Shown here one piece after another: positions 27,627 to 36,794 of a stretch of DNA of 64,000 nt. The first letter of the stretch is position 1. Each line of letters opens with the position of its first letter. A program made the position numbers and the translations under genes. Origin of the DNA: Pseudomonas sp. KK4 (GTDB lineage Bacteria; Pseudomonadota; Gammaproteobacteria; Pseudomonadales; Pseudomonadaceae). The stretch covers positions 1-64,000 of the forward strand of contig NZ_LYVP01000015.1 in assembly GCF_001984065.1 (NCBI RefSeq). The letters run 5' to 3'. The notes beneath the pieces are model-generated. The model had not been told where the DNA came from, did no database searches, and worked only from the letters and a program-made list of their open reading frames with translations.

Positions 27627-28838
27627 TCAGCGGCTGGCGAAGCGTTGGGCGCTGTCGCTCATGGCGTGCAGCTTGAAACTGCGGGCGTAACCGGCCGGGT
27701 CCGAGCCGTCCCAGACCTTGCCGTCGATCAGCTGACTGCTGCGCATTTCCTTGCCCAGGCACGCCACCCCGACAGCGCTGGCCGCTTCACGGTACAGGTC
27801 CAGCTGCTGCACCTGACGCGCCACGGCGAGGTAATCCGGGTCGTCACGCAAAAGGCCCCAGCGGCGGAACTGGGTCATGAACCACATGCCATCGGACAGG
27901 TACGGCAGATTCACTTCGCCATCGCCATGCAGGCGCAAGGCGTGCGGGTCCTGCCAGCGGTTGCCCAATCCATCGGCGTAGTCGCCCAGCAGGCGTGGCT
28001 CGATGCAGTCCAGCGGCGCGTCCAGATACTGCGGCGCGCTGAGCAACTGAGCGGTGCTGCGGCGGTTCTCGGTGCTTTGTTCGATGAAGCGACTGGCTTC
28101 GAGGATCGCCATCACCAGCACCCGGGCGGTATTGGGGTATTGCTCGACGAACGCACGGGTGCAGCCGAGGACTTTTTCCGGGTGATCGGGCCAGATGGCC
28201 TGGGTGGTGGCCAGGGTGAACCCCAGATCCTGTTGCACCGCGCTGGCGCACCATGGCTCGCCGACGCAGATGCCATCGATGCGCCCCGCCTGCAGGTGCG
28301 CAACCATTTGCGGCGGTGGCACTACCACGCTGTCGACATCCAGCAACGGATGAATGCCCTGGCTGGCGAGCCAGTAATACAGCCACATGGCGTGGGTGCC
28401 GGTGGGGAAGGTCTGGGCGAAGGTCAGTTTTGAGCGAGTTTGGTGCACGTGGCGGTACAGTGCTTCAGGACCGGTCACGCCCAGCCCCTGCAGCTCACGG
28501 GACAGGTTGATGCTCTGGCCGTTCTGGTTCAGGCCCATGAGCACCGCCATGTCGGTGGGGGCCACGCCGCCGATGCCCAGGTGCACCGCGTAGATCAGGC
28601 CGTACAGGCTGTGGGCGGCATCCAGTTCTCCGCTGACCAGGTTGTCCCGCAGATTGGCCCACGACGCCTGGCGCTTGAGGTTCAGGGTCAGGCCATAGGG
28701 CTGGGCGAAGCCCTGGGTGGCCGCGACCACCACCGAGGCGCAGTCGCTCAGGGCCATGAAGCCGAGATTGATTTCCGACTTTTCCGGGGCATCGCTGCCA
28801 TTGACCCAGGCCAGAGGGCCGGCTGACGGTTCGTTCAT
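27627..28838 (-). CDS. nasS: Nitrate-sensing NasS
   Basis: 403 residues, a cytoplasmic relative of the NrtA/SsuA-type periplasmic binding proteins without a signal peptide. In related bacteria it holds NasT inactive until nitrate binds. Typical segments are LGFMALSDCASVVVAATQGFA and GEPWCASAVQQDLG. It precedes nasT and is read from a sigma-54 promoter with an RNA leader. The T3SS island starts immediately upstream on the other strand. Confidence 0.93.
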   Translation of the reverse strand: MNEPSAGPLAWVNGSDAPEKSEINLGFMALSDCASVVVAATQGFAQPYGLTLNLKRQASWANLRDNLVSGELDAAHSLYGLIYAVHLGIGGVAPTDMAVLMGLNQNGQSINLSRELQGLGVTGPEALYRHVHQTRSKLTFAQTFPTGTHAMWLYYWLASQGIHPLLDVDSVVVPPPQMVAHLQAGRIDGICVGEPWCASAVQQDLGFTLATTQAIWPDHPEKVLGCTRAFVEQYPNTARVLVMAILEASRFIEQSTENRRSTAQLLSAPQYLDAPLDCIEPRLLGDYADGLGNRWQDPHALRLHGDGEVNLPYLSDGMWFMTQFRRWGLLRDDPDYLAVARQVQQLDLYREAASAVGVACLGKEMRSSQLIDGKVWDGSDPAGYARSFKLHAMSDSAQRFASR

Positions 28839-28853
28839 CGCGTTTCACCTTGC

Positions 28854-28903
28854 AAAAAAAACGTCGTCCCAGGCACTCGCACATGCAAGGCCCGGTGACG
28901 ACG
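28854..28903 (-). terminator. Leader terminator of nasS-nasT
   Basis: On the minus strand CGTCGTC (28903-28897) pairs with GACGACG (28868-28862), closing an inner stem of about 28 bases, followed by eight T. It lies in the nasS 5' leader, 16 bp before the ATG, with no gene upstream on that strand. Its 5' arm overlaps the second ANTAR-like hairpin. Confidence 0.8.
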
Positions 28904-28938
28904 CCATTGTCCTTGCGCGCATCCCGCCATTGGCATGC
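28900..28938 (-). ncRNA. Second ANTAR (NasT) target in the nasS leader
   Basis: Minus strand: P1 GCATGCC-AATGGC-GGGATGC (28938-28919, one G/G mismatch) and P2 with core GAC-AATGGC-GTC (28911-28900). Both hexaloops are AATGGC, with A1 and G4. Spacing and overlap with the terminator copy the narK leader. P2 is short, which lowers the certainty. Confidence 0.72.
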
Positions 28939-28957
28939 GTGCTGATGAATGAATGGG

Positions 28958-28974
28958 TGCAAGGCATATGCCAG
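28958..28974 (-). promoter_or_regulatory. Sigma-54 promoter of nasS-nasT
   Basis: Minus-strand CTGGCATATGCCTTGCA has GG-N10-GC and ends in the consensus TTGCA. A start near 28947 would place the first ANTAR hairpin 9 bases into the transcript. Confidence 0.8.
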
Positions 28975-28980
28975 CCCCGG

Positions 28981-28997
28981 TTTCATCAGCTTTGCAT
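28981..28997 (+). promoter_or_regulatory. 11-bp-period direct repeat upstream of invF
   Basis: TTTCAT-CAGCT-TTGCAT, two half sites one helical turn apart, 67 bp ahead of the invF start. OmpR/PhoB-type winged-helix proteins such as HilA bind direct repeats with this period, so it is a candidate HilA-like box. No matching copy was found at prgH, sicA or hilA. Confidence 0.4.
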
Positions 28998-29063
28998 CAG
29001 GATTGAACACGCCCGCTCCTGCATCCTGCCGACCTACACCGTCAGGCCGCGAAGGAGGTTGGC

Positions 29064-29798
29064 GTGCACATCGAATTCCCACACGCCACAGGTATCCCCG
29101 AGGCCCGTTCCAGCGAACGGGTGCTGCATCTGCGCGTCGAGCGAACGCCCCTATGCCTGTGCCGGGTTCAGTGTGCGCCGGCCTGCTGCCTGCCGGTCGG
29201 TTGGGAAGGGCTGATTGCGATGAACGGTGGATGGGACCTCAATGCCCGCGCACAGACCCGACCGATTGCCCAGGCACCGCTGGTGAAGCTGCAGGTGTTC
29301 ATCGACCTGGGGTGCGGGGCGATCGACCGGCGCCCCGGCCTGAGCACCTGGGCGGCACTGCCGGTGACTTATCCACAGGTCCAGTCGGAACAGGCGCTCG
29401 AACGCTGGTACATCCAACAGGCCATGGCCGGCGGCGAAGTCTATGACGCTTTTGCCAGCGTGTTGCGCCAGAGCGAAAGCTACGGCCTGGTGCGCTTTCT
29501 GCTCGAGCAGGGCACCCACAGCGAAAAACTGAGCACCCTGGCGCAGCGCTATGGCGTTTCGGTGTCGCATTTTCGTCGGTTGTGCCGGCAAGCGCTGGGC
29601 ACCGCAGCCAAGCCTGCCTTGCGCGGTTGGCGCACGGCCCAGGCGCTGTTGAACATGAGTCTGCAGGACGGCTCACTGACGGACGTGGCGCTGGAGTTCG
29701 GTTTTGCCTCCTCTTCGCATTTCTCCAAGGAAATCCGCGAGCTGGTGGGATTCACCCCCAGCAGCCTGGCCGACATTACCTACCTTCCGGGCAAATGA
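29064..29798 (+). CDS. invF: AraC-family T3SS regulator, InvF-like
   Basis: 244 residues with a C-terminal AraC DNA-binding domain (two helix-turn-helices, about 155-240: LSTLAQRYGVSVSHFRRLC and SLTDVALEFGFASSSHFSKE). The N-terminal half has no recognised ligand pocket. GTG start at 29064 with GAAGGAGG 5 bp upstream. First gene of the inv-spa operon, as invF in Salmonella, where it works with the chaperone SicA to turn on effector and translocator genes. Confidence 0.9.
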   Translation: MHIEFPHATGIPEARSSERVLHLRVERTPLCLCRVQCAPACCLPVGWEGLIAMNGGWDLNARAQTRPIAQAPLVKLQVFIDLGCGAIDRRPGLSTWAALPVTYPQVQSEQALERWYIQQAMAGGEVYDAFASVLRQSESYGLVRFLLEQGTHSEKLSTLAQRYGVSVSHFRRLCRQALGTAAKPALRGWRTAQALLNMSLQDGSLTDVALEFGFASSSHFSKEIRELVGFTPSSLADITYLPGK

Positions 29799-29802
29799 AC
29801 CG

Positions 29803-31446
29803 ATGACCCGCCGAATGCCTTCCCTGTCTGTCCTGCCGTTCTGGCTGGGTGCCGCACTGATGATCGCGCCCCTTGTCACCCAGGCCGATGTCTACCGTTT
29901 CGAGGCCCGTGAGCAGAGCGCTCGGACCTTTTTCAGCGAGCTGTCCGGCCCCCTGGGCAAACCGGTGATCGTCAGCAAGGCCGCTGCGGCCAAGCGCATT
30001 TCCGGCACGTTTGACCTGCGTGCGCCGCAACGCACCTTCGAGCGTGTCAGCGGACAAATGGGCCTGATCTGGTACAGCGACGGCCAGGCGATCTATCTGT
30101 ATGACGGCGCGGAAATCAAAAGCTCGATGGTCTCGCTGCACACCCTGACCGTGGCCCGCCTGCAAGGTTTCCTTGAGCGTTCCGGGCTGTATGACAGCCG
30201 CTATCCGCTGCGCCACGATGGCCTGCGCACCTTCCATGTCTCGGGCCCGCCCATGTATGTCGACCTGGTGATGCAGGCTGCCGGGATGATGGATAACCAG
30301 CGTTCGGAACTGTTGCTGGGCAAGCAGCAGATCGGCGTGATCCAGGTGCGCAACACCTTTGTCAGCGACCGCCAGTACGAACTGCGCGACGACAAGGTGA
30401 CCATCCCGGGGTTGGCCACGGTGATCGAAGCACTCTTGCGCGGGGAAAAACGCGAAGTCGAGCCGTCTGTGGCCCAACCGCAGAAATCCCAGGGATTGAT
30501 GCCGGCATTCCCCCTCGAAGGCCTGGTCAGCACCCCCTCGGATACGGACCCGGCCGCCCCCCGGATCATTGCCCGGGAGCTGGCCGCCGGAAATATCCGG
30601 GTGGTGGCTTACCCCGACACCAACAGCCTGCTGGTCAAGGGCCTGCCGGAGCAGGTGCGCTTCATCGAGAACCTGGTGAGTGCCCTCGACACGCCCAAGC
30701 GCCACGTCGAGTTGTCGCTGTGGATCATCGACCTGCACAAGGACGAGCTCAATCAACTGGGCATCAACTGGCAGGGCACGGTGAATTCTGGCGGCAAATT
30801 CTCCGCCTCGCTCAACGCCGGTTCCGCGACCACCCTCGATGGCGCCTCGTTCGTCACCCAGGTGATGGCGCTGGAGCGCAGCAACCGGGCGAACGTGGTC
30901 TCGCGGCCGGTCATCCTCACCCAGGAAAATGTGCCGGCGATCTTCGATAACAACCGCACCTTTTATGCGCCGCTGGTGGGCGAGCGCAGCGTCGACCTGC
31001 AGCACGTGACCTACGGCACGCTGGTCAACGTACTGCCGCGTTTCGCCCAGGGCGACGAGGTGGAAATGTCGCTCAATATCGAGGACGGCAACGAAGTCGA
31101 ACGCCCTGATCAGGACCAACAACCGGGCACCTTGCCGACGGTGGGGCGTACCCGCATCAGCACCGTGGCCCGGGTGCCTCAGGGTAAGAGCCTGCTGGTG
31201 GGCGGGTTCACCCGTGACGACCACAGCGAGCAAATCGGCCGCATTCCAGTGCTGGGTTCGATCCCGTGGGTCGGGCGCCTGTTCAGCTATCGGCAGAGCC
31301 GCTCGGCCAACACGGTGCGGGTGTTTTTGATCCAGCCCAAGGAAATTCGCGATGCCATGCCATCCGCCGAACCGGCCGCGCGCTTGCTCACGCCGCAACA
31401 ACACGAACGCGTACGCCGCAGCTATTTCCGGAACCCGCAGCCATGA
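29803..31446 (+). CDS. invG: T3SS outer-membrane secretin (SctC)
   Basis: 547 residues with a signal peptide cleaved near residue 28 (VTQA), N0/N1 domains, and the secretin domain towards the C-terminus (VPQGKSLLVGGFTRDDHSEQ then IPVLGSIPWVGRLF). It forms the outer-membrane ring of the injectisome. The ATG at 29803 lies 4 bp after invF; the upstream in-frame TTG lies in invF. The C-terminal tail should bind a pilotin, yet no InvH-like pilotin gene is seen in the island. Confidence 0.93.
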   Translation: MTRRMPSLSVLPFWLGAALMIAPLVTQADVYRFEAREQSARTFFSELSGPLGKPVIVSKAAAAKRISGTFDLRAPQRTFERVSGQMGLIWYSDGQAIYLYDGAEIKSSMVSLHTLTVARLQGFLERSGLYDSRYPLRHDGLRTFHVSGPPMYVDLVMQAAGMMDNQRSELLLGKQQIGVIQVRNTFVSDRQYELRDDKVTIPGLATVIEALLRGEKREVEPSVAQPQKSQGLMPAFPLEGLVSTPSDTDPAAPRIIARELAAGNIRVVAYPDTNSLLVKGLPEQVRFIENLVSALDTPKRHVELSLWIIDLHKDELNQLGINWQGTVNSGGKFSASLNAGSATTLDGASFVTQVMALERSNRANVVSRPVILTQENVPAIFDNNRTFYAPLVGERSVDLQHVTYGTLVNVLPRFAQGDEVEMSLNIEDGNEVERPDQDQQPGTLPTVGRTRISTVARVPQGKSLLVGGFTRDDHSEQIGRIPVLGSIPWVGRLFSYRQSRSANTVRVFLIQPKEIRDAMPSAEPAARLLTPQQHERVRRSYFRNPQP

Positions 31447-32549
31447 TCCTGCCGGCGATCTCCACCGGTGGCCGCTCGGCCCAGGCGCGCTTCAATGCCG
31501 AGAAAGCGGCGGAGCATCCGCAGCCCCAGGCGGAGGTCGATCTCGATCTGGATGACAGCGGCACCGCCGCCGCAGCCCAGCGCGTCGTGCAGATCAGCGA
31601 CGAAATGTCGGCGGCCCTGGCGCAGTTGCGCGGGCGGCGGCAATTCGAGCTCAAGGCCGACACTCAATGGGACAACTTCGAAAGGGTGCTGGACGACGAC
31701 ACCCTGCCCAAGGCGCGGCAGATCCTCAGCCTCGCCCGGCTGGCGGACAAACCCGTCACCTGGCTGCTGGAGAGGGCGCGGGACCTGTTCCCCGATGCCA
31801 GCGACCTGGCCCTGTTGCTGCGCGAACTGCTGCGCCGCAAAAAGCTCGAAGCCCATACCCGCCAGCGCCTCGGAACGCTGTTGCAGGCGGTGGTCGCCCA
31901 AGCGTCCCCCAAACGCCTGAACGCCGGGATCAACGCCGCCCTCAAGGCGCGGATGTTCGGCGCGAGCATGGCGGTGCGCGCGGCGTTGTTGCGCCAGACC
32001 TACCGCGATTTTCTCGAGTCCGACCAAGGCCCGCTCGATGGCTATCAGGACTGGATTGCGCAGTACGGGGCCGGGCATCGCAAGACCGTGCTGGATTTCA
32101 TCGAAGCGGCGCTGCTCACCGATATCAGTGCCCAGGACCCCAGTTGCTCCCACGCAGAATTTGGCGACCTGCTGGCCCGGCTCAATGGCCTCAAGCGCCT
32201 GCGTTCGGCTGACAACCTGTTCATCGGCCGTTTGCTCGGCGACCCACTCATCTGCCGGCACAACCCTCACGAGCCCGACTGGCTGGTGTTCCTGTTCGGC
32301 GTGCTGGCCTATCCCGATGACCTCGATCAGTTGCTGCTCGGCGCGTTGGGCGAGCACCTGCTGCTGAGCACTCATCGTGATCGCTCGGGCCTGTTGCAGA
32401 CCTTGCGCCGGCTCACCCTGCAATTGCCCGTGCCGCTGTTCTGCGATGAACAAGCGCCACTGCGCCTGGCACAGCAGTTCACCCGGTTGGCGGACGTTGC
32501 CTACGCCCACGAATGCATCGAACGCCGACGCATCGGCGGTTACCCATGA
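31443..32549 (+). CDS. invE: T3SS gatekeeper (SctW/InvE/YopN family)
   Basis: 368 residues, largely helical, overlapping invG by 4 bp. The N-terminal region is polar, as in substrates, and the rest holds the paired HrpJ/TyeA-like helical repeats. The position between the secretin and the export-gate genes is that of InvE. In relatives it controls the switch from translocators to effectors. Confidence 0.86.
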   Translation: MILPAISTGGRSAQARFNAEKAAEHPQPQAEVDLDLDDSGTAAAAQRVVQISDEMSAALAQLRGRRQFELKADTQWDNFERVLDDDTLPKARQILSLARLADKPVTWLLERARDLFPDASDLALLLRELLRRKKLEAHTRQRLGTLLQAVVAQASPKRLNAGINAALKARMFGASMAVRAALLRQTYRDFLESDQGPLDGYQDWIAQYGAGHRKTVLDFIEAALLTDISAQDPSCSHAEFGDLLARLNGLKRLRSADNLFIGRLLGDPLICRHNPHEPDWLVFLFGVLAYPDDLDQLLLGALGEHLLLSTHRDRSGLLQTLRRLTLQLPVPLFCDEQAPLRLAQQFTRLADVAYAHECIERRRIGGYP

Positions 32550-34624
32550 TGTCCAAGCGGAACGGGCCTGCCATGCTCAATGTGTTTCTGCGCAACGTCG
32601 GCGCTCGCCCGGAGCTGCTGATCCTGACGCTGATGGTGATGATCATCGCCATGCTGATCATCCCGCTGCCGACGATGCTGGTGGATTTCCTCATCGGCCT
32701 GAACATCGTGATTTCACTGCTGGTGTTCATGGGCTCGTTCTACATCGAACGCATCCTCAGTTTTTCCACCTTCCCGGCGCTGCTGCTGTTGACCACCCTG
32801 TTTCGCCTGGCGCTGTCGATCAGCACCAGCCGCTTGATCCTCAGCCAGGCGGACGCGGGGGAGATCATTGCCTCGTTCGGCGAGTTCGTGATCGGCGAGA
32901 GCCTGGTGGTGGGGTTCGTGATTTTTTCCATCGTCACCATCGTGCAGTTCATCGTGATCACCAAGGGCTCGGAGCGGGTCGCCGAAGTCGCCGCGCGCTT
33001 CTCCCTGGACGGCATGCCGGGCAAGCAGATGAGCATTGACGGTGATCTGAAGGCCGGCGCGCTGACCGCCGAGGAAGCCAAGGAAAAACGCAGCGTGCTG
33101 GAGCGTGAAAGCCAGCTGTACGGCTCGTTCGACGGCGCGATGAAATTCATCAAGGGCGATGCCATCGCCGGCATCATCATTATTTTCGTCAACTTCATCG
33201 GCGGCATGGCCATCGGCGTCGGGCAACTGGGCATGGACATGTCCACCGCGCTGTCGACCTACACCCTGTTGACCATCGGCGATGGCCTGGTGGCGCAGAT
33301 TCCGGCGTTGCTGATCGCCATCGGCGCGGGCTTCATCGTCACCCGGGTCAACGGTGATGACGCCAACCTGGGGCGCAACATGCTCGCGCAGATGTTGGGT
33401 CACCCGTTCGTATTGGGCGTGACAGCGTTGCTGGCGGTGGGTGTTGGTCTGTTGCCGGGGTTCCCGCTGCTGACCTTCCTGCCCATCGCCACGGCATTGG
33501 CGCTGCTGGTGTTCGTCCGCCAGCGCAAGACGTCCAGGGCCGATGCTCAGGCTGACAGCCGCCCGGCGTCTGCCCAGGGCGACGCCCTGCAAAGCGGCTC
33601 GGGCCTGCTCGATGACATCGACAACGTCGCCACCGAAACCATCCCGCTGATGCTGCTGGTGCCCGCCGCACGCCTGGATGAACTGACCCGGGCGCGCTGG
33701 GCGGCACGTTTTCGCAGTCAGTTTTTCGTCGACTACGGGCTGCGCATTCCCGAACCGCAGTTGCGCGCCAGCGAGGCGCTGCCGGCCCATCAAGTGGCGG
33801 TGCTGATCAACGAAGTGCGTGCCGAGCAATTCGACATCCATTTCGATCACTGGCGCCTGCTCGACTACTCGCCCGAGCTGGAAGCCATGGGGTTTGCCCT
33901 GGTGCGCGGCAGCGACAGCCATCGTCTGGGCGGGGTCTGGGTCAACGCGGCAGACCGCGAGCGCGTGCAGCAGTTGGGCTACCACCTGCGCCCGGCCGAC
34001 GAGGAATGTTATCGCTGCCTGGTCACCTTGCTGGCGCGCAATATCCAGGAATTTTTCGGGGTCCAGGAAACCAAGCAACTGCTCGACGAAATGGAAGCCC
34101 GTTGCCCCGATCTGCTCAAGGAGGTCTATCGCCACATCACCGTGCAGAAGATCGCCGAGGTGCTGCAGCGGCTGATCGGCGAGCGCATTTCGGTGCGCAA
34201 CATGAAGCTCATCCTGGAGTCGCTGGCCCATTGGGCGTCCCGGGAAAAAGACGCGCTGGCGCTGGTCGAGCACGTGCGCGGTTCGCTGGCGCGCTACATC
34301 AGCAACAAATTCGCCCAGAGCAATGACCTGCGGGTGTTGCTGTTGTCGGCGGAGTTCGAGGAGGTGGTGCGCCGGGGCATCCGGCAAACCTCGGCCGGCA
34401 GTTTCATCAACCTCGAACCGGCCGAATCCGAAGAACTGATGGATCGCTTGAGCGTCGGCCTGGACAGCGTGCACATCGCCCACAAGGACATGGTGCTGCT
34501 GTGTTCGGTGGATGTGCGGCGCTACATCAAGAAGCTGATCGAGGGGCGCTTCCGCGAGCTGGACGTGATGTCGTTCGGCGAAGTCTGCGAGACCGTCTCG
34601 GTCAATGTGATCAAAACCCTGTAA
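32546..34624 (+). CDS. invA: T3SS export gate protein (SctV)
   Basis: 692 residues from ATG 32546, with a start also possible at 32573. The N-terminal half has seven or eight membrane helices (LMVMIIAMLIIPLPTMLV onward) with the family segment RFSLDGMPGKQMSIDGDLKAG; the C-terminal cytoplasmic ring domain ends in SVNVIKTL. Similarity to Salmonella InvA, as I recall it, is very high throughout. It overlaps invE by 4 bp. Confidence 0.96.
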   Translation: MMSKRNGPAMLNVFLRNVGARPELLILTLMVMIIAMLIIPLPTMLVDFLIGLNIVISLLVFMGSFYIERILSFSTFPALLLLTTLFRLALSISTSRLILSQADAGEIIASFGEFVIGESLVVGFVIFSIVTIVQFIVITKGSERVAEVAARFSLDGMPGKQMSIDGDLKAGALTAEEAKEKRSVLERESQLYGSFDGAMKFIKGDAIAGIIIIFVNFIGGMAIGVGQLGMDMSTALSTYTLLTIGDGLVAQIPALLIAIGAGFIVTRVNGDDANLGRNMLAQMLGHPFVLGVTALLAVGVGLLPGFPLLTFLPIATALALLVFVRQRKTSRADAQADSRPASAQGDALQSGSGLLDDIDNVATETIPLMLLVPAARLDELTRARWAARFRSQFFVDYGLRIPEPQLRASEALPAHQVAVLINEVRAEQFDIHFDHWRLLDYSPELEAMGFALVRGSDSHRLGGVWVNAADRERVQQLGYHLRPADEECYRCLVTLLARNIQEFFGVQETKQLLDEMEARCPDLLKEVYRHITVQKIAEVLQRLIGERISVRNMKLILESLAHWASREKDALALVEHVRGSLARYISNKFAQSNDLRVLLLSAEFEEVVRRGIRQTSAGSFINLEPAESEELMDRLSVGLDSVHIAHKDMVLLCSVDVRRYIKKLIEGRFRELDVMSFGEVCETVSVNVIKTL

Positions 34625-34636
34625 GGAACCCTGTAA

Positions 34637-35044
34637 ATGATGCCAATGGATCTCGCCGACCTGTTGCGCCAAGCCCTGCGTCACAGTGGCTGCGTCGACA
34701 GCCAGATCGGCCATTTCGACAGCCACAGCACCATCGAAATGCAGATGAAGGATTTGCCCAGCATCAATGTTGGTCACGTGGACGGGGAGGTGTGGGTGTG
34801 GGCTTCGATCACGCACATGATGCCTGCGTACCTGGGCCGCAGTGCCGCGGCGTTGTTGCAGATCCTGCTGCAGGGCTGCCCTTGGTCGCGCAGCGGGCAG
34901 TTGCACTTGTGCGAGGTGGAAGGCCAGCTTGAACTGCGCCTGATGTGCAACGACCACGCTCTAAGCGATGCCAGCCAATTCGCCCAGGCCATCGATCATT
35001 TCGTGGCGGTGGTCGAAGAGCTGTGCGGCATTCTGCGCCTGTGA
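34637..35044 (+). CDS. invB: T3SS class IB chaperone, InvB/SpaK-like
   Basis: 135 residues, small and acidic, alpha-beta in pattern, with [19 protein letters not shown]. In Salmonella InvB binds SipA, SopA and SopE. No SipA gene is seen here, so its client is probably another substrate, perhaps the unknown protein at 53161 or genes elsewhere. Position between invA and invC matches SPI-1. Confidence 0.83.
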   Translation: MMPMDLADLLRQALRHSGCVDSQIGHFDSHSTIEMQMKDLPSINVGHVDGEVWVWASITHMMPAYLGRSAAALLQILLQGCPWSRSGQLHLCEVEGQLELRLMCNDHALSDASQFAQAIDHFVAVVEELCGILRL

Positions 35045-36342
35045 ATCCTGCGCCGTTGAATCATTGCCTCGAGCGCCTGGCCGCTCATCCGCAACGGCTG
35101 ACTGGCCCCTTGATGGAGGCCGCGCTGGGCAACGTGGTGATCGGCGAAGTCTGTGAAGTGCGTCGGCATTGGCGTACCCCCGAGGTGACGGCCAGGGCCC
35201 AGGTCATCGGTTTCAAGCCTGGCGCCGTGCTGCTGAGCCTGCTCGGCGATGCCAAGGGGTTGTCCCGGGAATCGATGATCGTGCCCACGGGCTCGACCCT
35301 GCAATTGAGGTGCAGCGATGCGTTGCTCGGCAGCGTGGTCGATCCCCAGGGCCACATCGTCGAGCGCCTGGCTCCGTCGATGGCGCTGGCAGAACAGGAT
35401 TATCCGGTGGATGCCGACCCGCCCTCGTACCAGCAGCGCCGCCCGGTGGACACGCCATTGCGCACCGGTATTCGCGTGATCGACGGCTTGCTGACCTGCG
35501 GTGTCGGTCAGCGTATCGGCCTCTTCGCCGCTGCCGGTTCCGGCAAAACCACGTTGATGGACATGCTGATCGCCCACACCGAGGCCGATGTCTTTGTCAT
35601 CGGCCTGATCGGCGAGCGCGGCCGGGAAGTGACCGAGTTCATCGCTCATCTGCGCGAGTCGGACAAGCGCAGCCGTTGCGTGGTGGTGTACGCCACCTCG
35701 GATGTCTCTTCGGTGGACCGCTGCAACGCGGCGCTCCAGGCCACCGCCATCGCCGAGTACTTTCGTGATCAGGGCCGCAACGTGGTGCTGTTGCTGGACT
35801 CGTTGACCCGTTACGCAAGGGCTCGCCGCGATCTGGCGTTGGCGGCGGGCGAAGCGCCGGCGCGCCGGGGTTATCCGGCGTCGGTGTTCGATGCCTTGCC
35901 GCGCCTGCTGGAGCGGCCCGGTGTGACCGCTGCCGGCAGCATCACGGCCTTCTACACCGTGCTGCTGGAAAGCGACGACGAACCGGACCCGATCGCCGAG
36001 GAGATCCGTTCGATTCTTGACGGCCACGTCTATCTCAGCCGGGCCTTGGCGGCCAAGGGACACTACCCGGCCATCGATGTGCTGCGCAGCATCAGTCGCG
36101 TGGCGACCCAAGTGACGACGCCCCAGGTGCAGCAGCTGGCGGCGGCCACTCGGGAAACACTGGCGCGGCTTGAACAGCTGCAGATTTTTCTCGACATGGG
36201 CGAGTACAGCCCGGGCGCGGACGTGGCCAACGACCGAGCCCTGCAGCGCCGCGAAGCCCTCGACCTGTGGCTGCGCCAGCCGACCAGCGAGTGCACGGAG
36301 CCTGATCAGGCCTTGGCCCAATTGCAGGCACTGCTGGCATGA
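35041..36342 (+). CDS. invC: T3SS ATPase (SctN)
   Basis: 433 residues from GTG 35041, which overlaps the invB stop (GTGA). Walker A AAAGSGKT at 163-170; Walker B VVLLLDS near 248-254 followed by [17 protein letters not shown]. It is an F1-ATPase beta-like hexamer that unloads chaperones and unfolds substrates at the export gate. The upstream in-frame extension lies within invB. Confidence 0.95.
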   Translation: MNPAPLNHCLERLAAHPQRLTGPLMEAALGNVVIGEVCEVRRHWRTPEVTARAQVIGFKPGAVLLSLLGDAKGLSRESMIVPTGSTLQLRCSDALLGSVVDPQGHIVERLAPSMALAEQDYPVDADPPSYQQRRPVDTPLRTGIRVIDGLLTCGVGQRIGLFAAAGSGKTTLMDMLIAHTEADVFVIGLIGERGREVTEFIAHLRESDKRSRCVVVYATSDVSSVDRCNAALQATAIAEYFRDQGRNVVLLLDSLTRYARARRDLALAAGEAPARRGYPASVFDALPRLLERPGVTAAGSITAFYTVLLESDDEPDPIAEEIRSILDGHVYLSRALAAKGHYPAIDVLRSISRVATQVTTPQVQQLAAATRETLARLEQLQIFLDMGEYSPGADVANDRALQRREALDLWLRQPTSECTEPDQALAQLQALLA

Positions 36343-36794
36343 ATCCATTGCCCGATCGTCGCCGTCTGTTGGCCCTCAGTCAGCTGCGCCGCCAGCGCAA
36401 TGAACTGCAGATTGCGCGTACCCGGCAGCAGTTGCAGCCGCTGTTGCGCGAGGGCGTCGCGCTCGAAGCGCAAGAGGTCGAACTGCAGGCTCTGCTGATC
36501 AGCCACCGCGCCAGTGACTGCGTGCTGGATCACGGGCAATTGCTGGCGTTGCTGCGCAGGCAGGCCGTGATTCGGCGGCAGATAGACCTGCTGCGTGTCG
36601 AGCAGGATCGGGTCGCGCAGCAGTGCAGTGAAGTCGAGCAACGGTTGCAGGAACAACGCGAGCAACTGCGATTGGCCCAGTGCAGACAGGACACCTGCCA
36701 ACGCTCTGTCCAGCAGCTGTTGCGTGGGCAACGGCGCGAACAGGTGCGTCGGGAAGAAAGAGAAAGCGAAGAGATCAATGGAGTTCGGCGATGA
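36339..36794 (+). CDS. spaM: T3SS stalk protein (SctO), SpaM/InvI-like
   Basis: 151 residues rich in Gln, Arg, Glu and Leu, predicted as a long coiled coil, the expected form for the central stalk that links ATPase to export gate. It overlaps invC and spaN by 4 bp each. Sequence is poorly conserved in this family, so the call rests on composition and position. Confidence 0.8.
   Translation: MNPLPDRRRLLALSQLRRQRNELQIARTRQQLQPLLREGVALEAQEVELQALLISHRASDCVLDHGQLLALLRRQAVIRRQIDLLRVEQDRVAQQCSEVEQRLQEQREQLRLAQCRQDTCQRSVQQLLRGQRREQVRREERESEEINGVRR

Noticed and set aside
28839..29063. tRNA or attachment site at the left end of the island
   Set aside because: Sequence read on both strands shows the nasS leader and promoter and the invF upstream region only; no tRNA or repeated end was seen.
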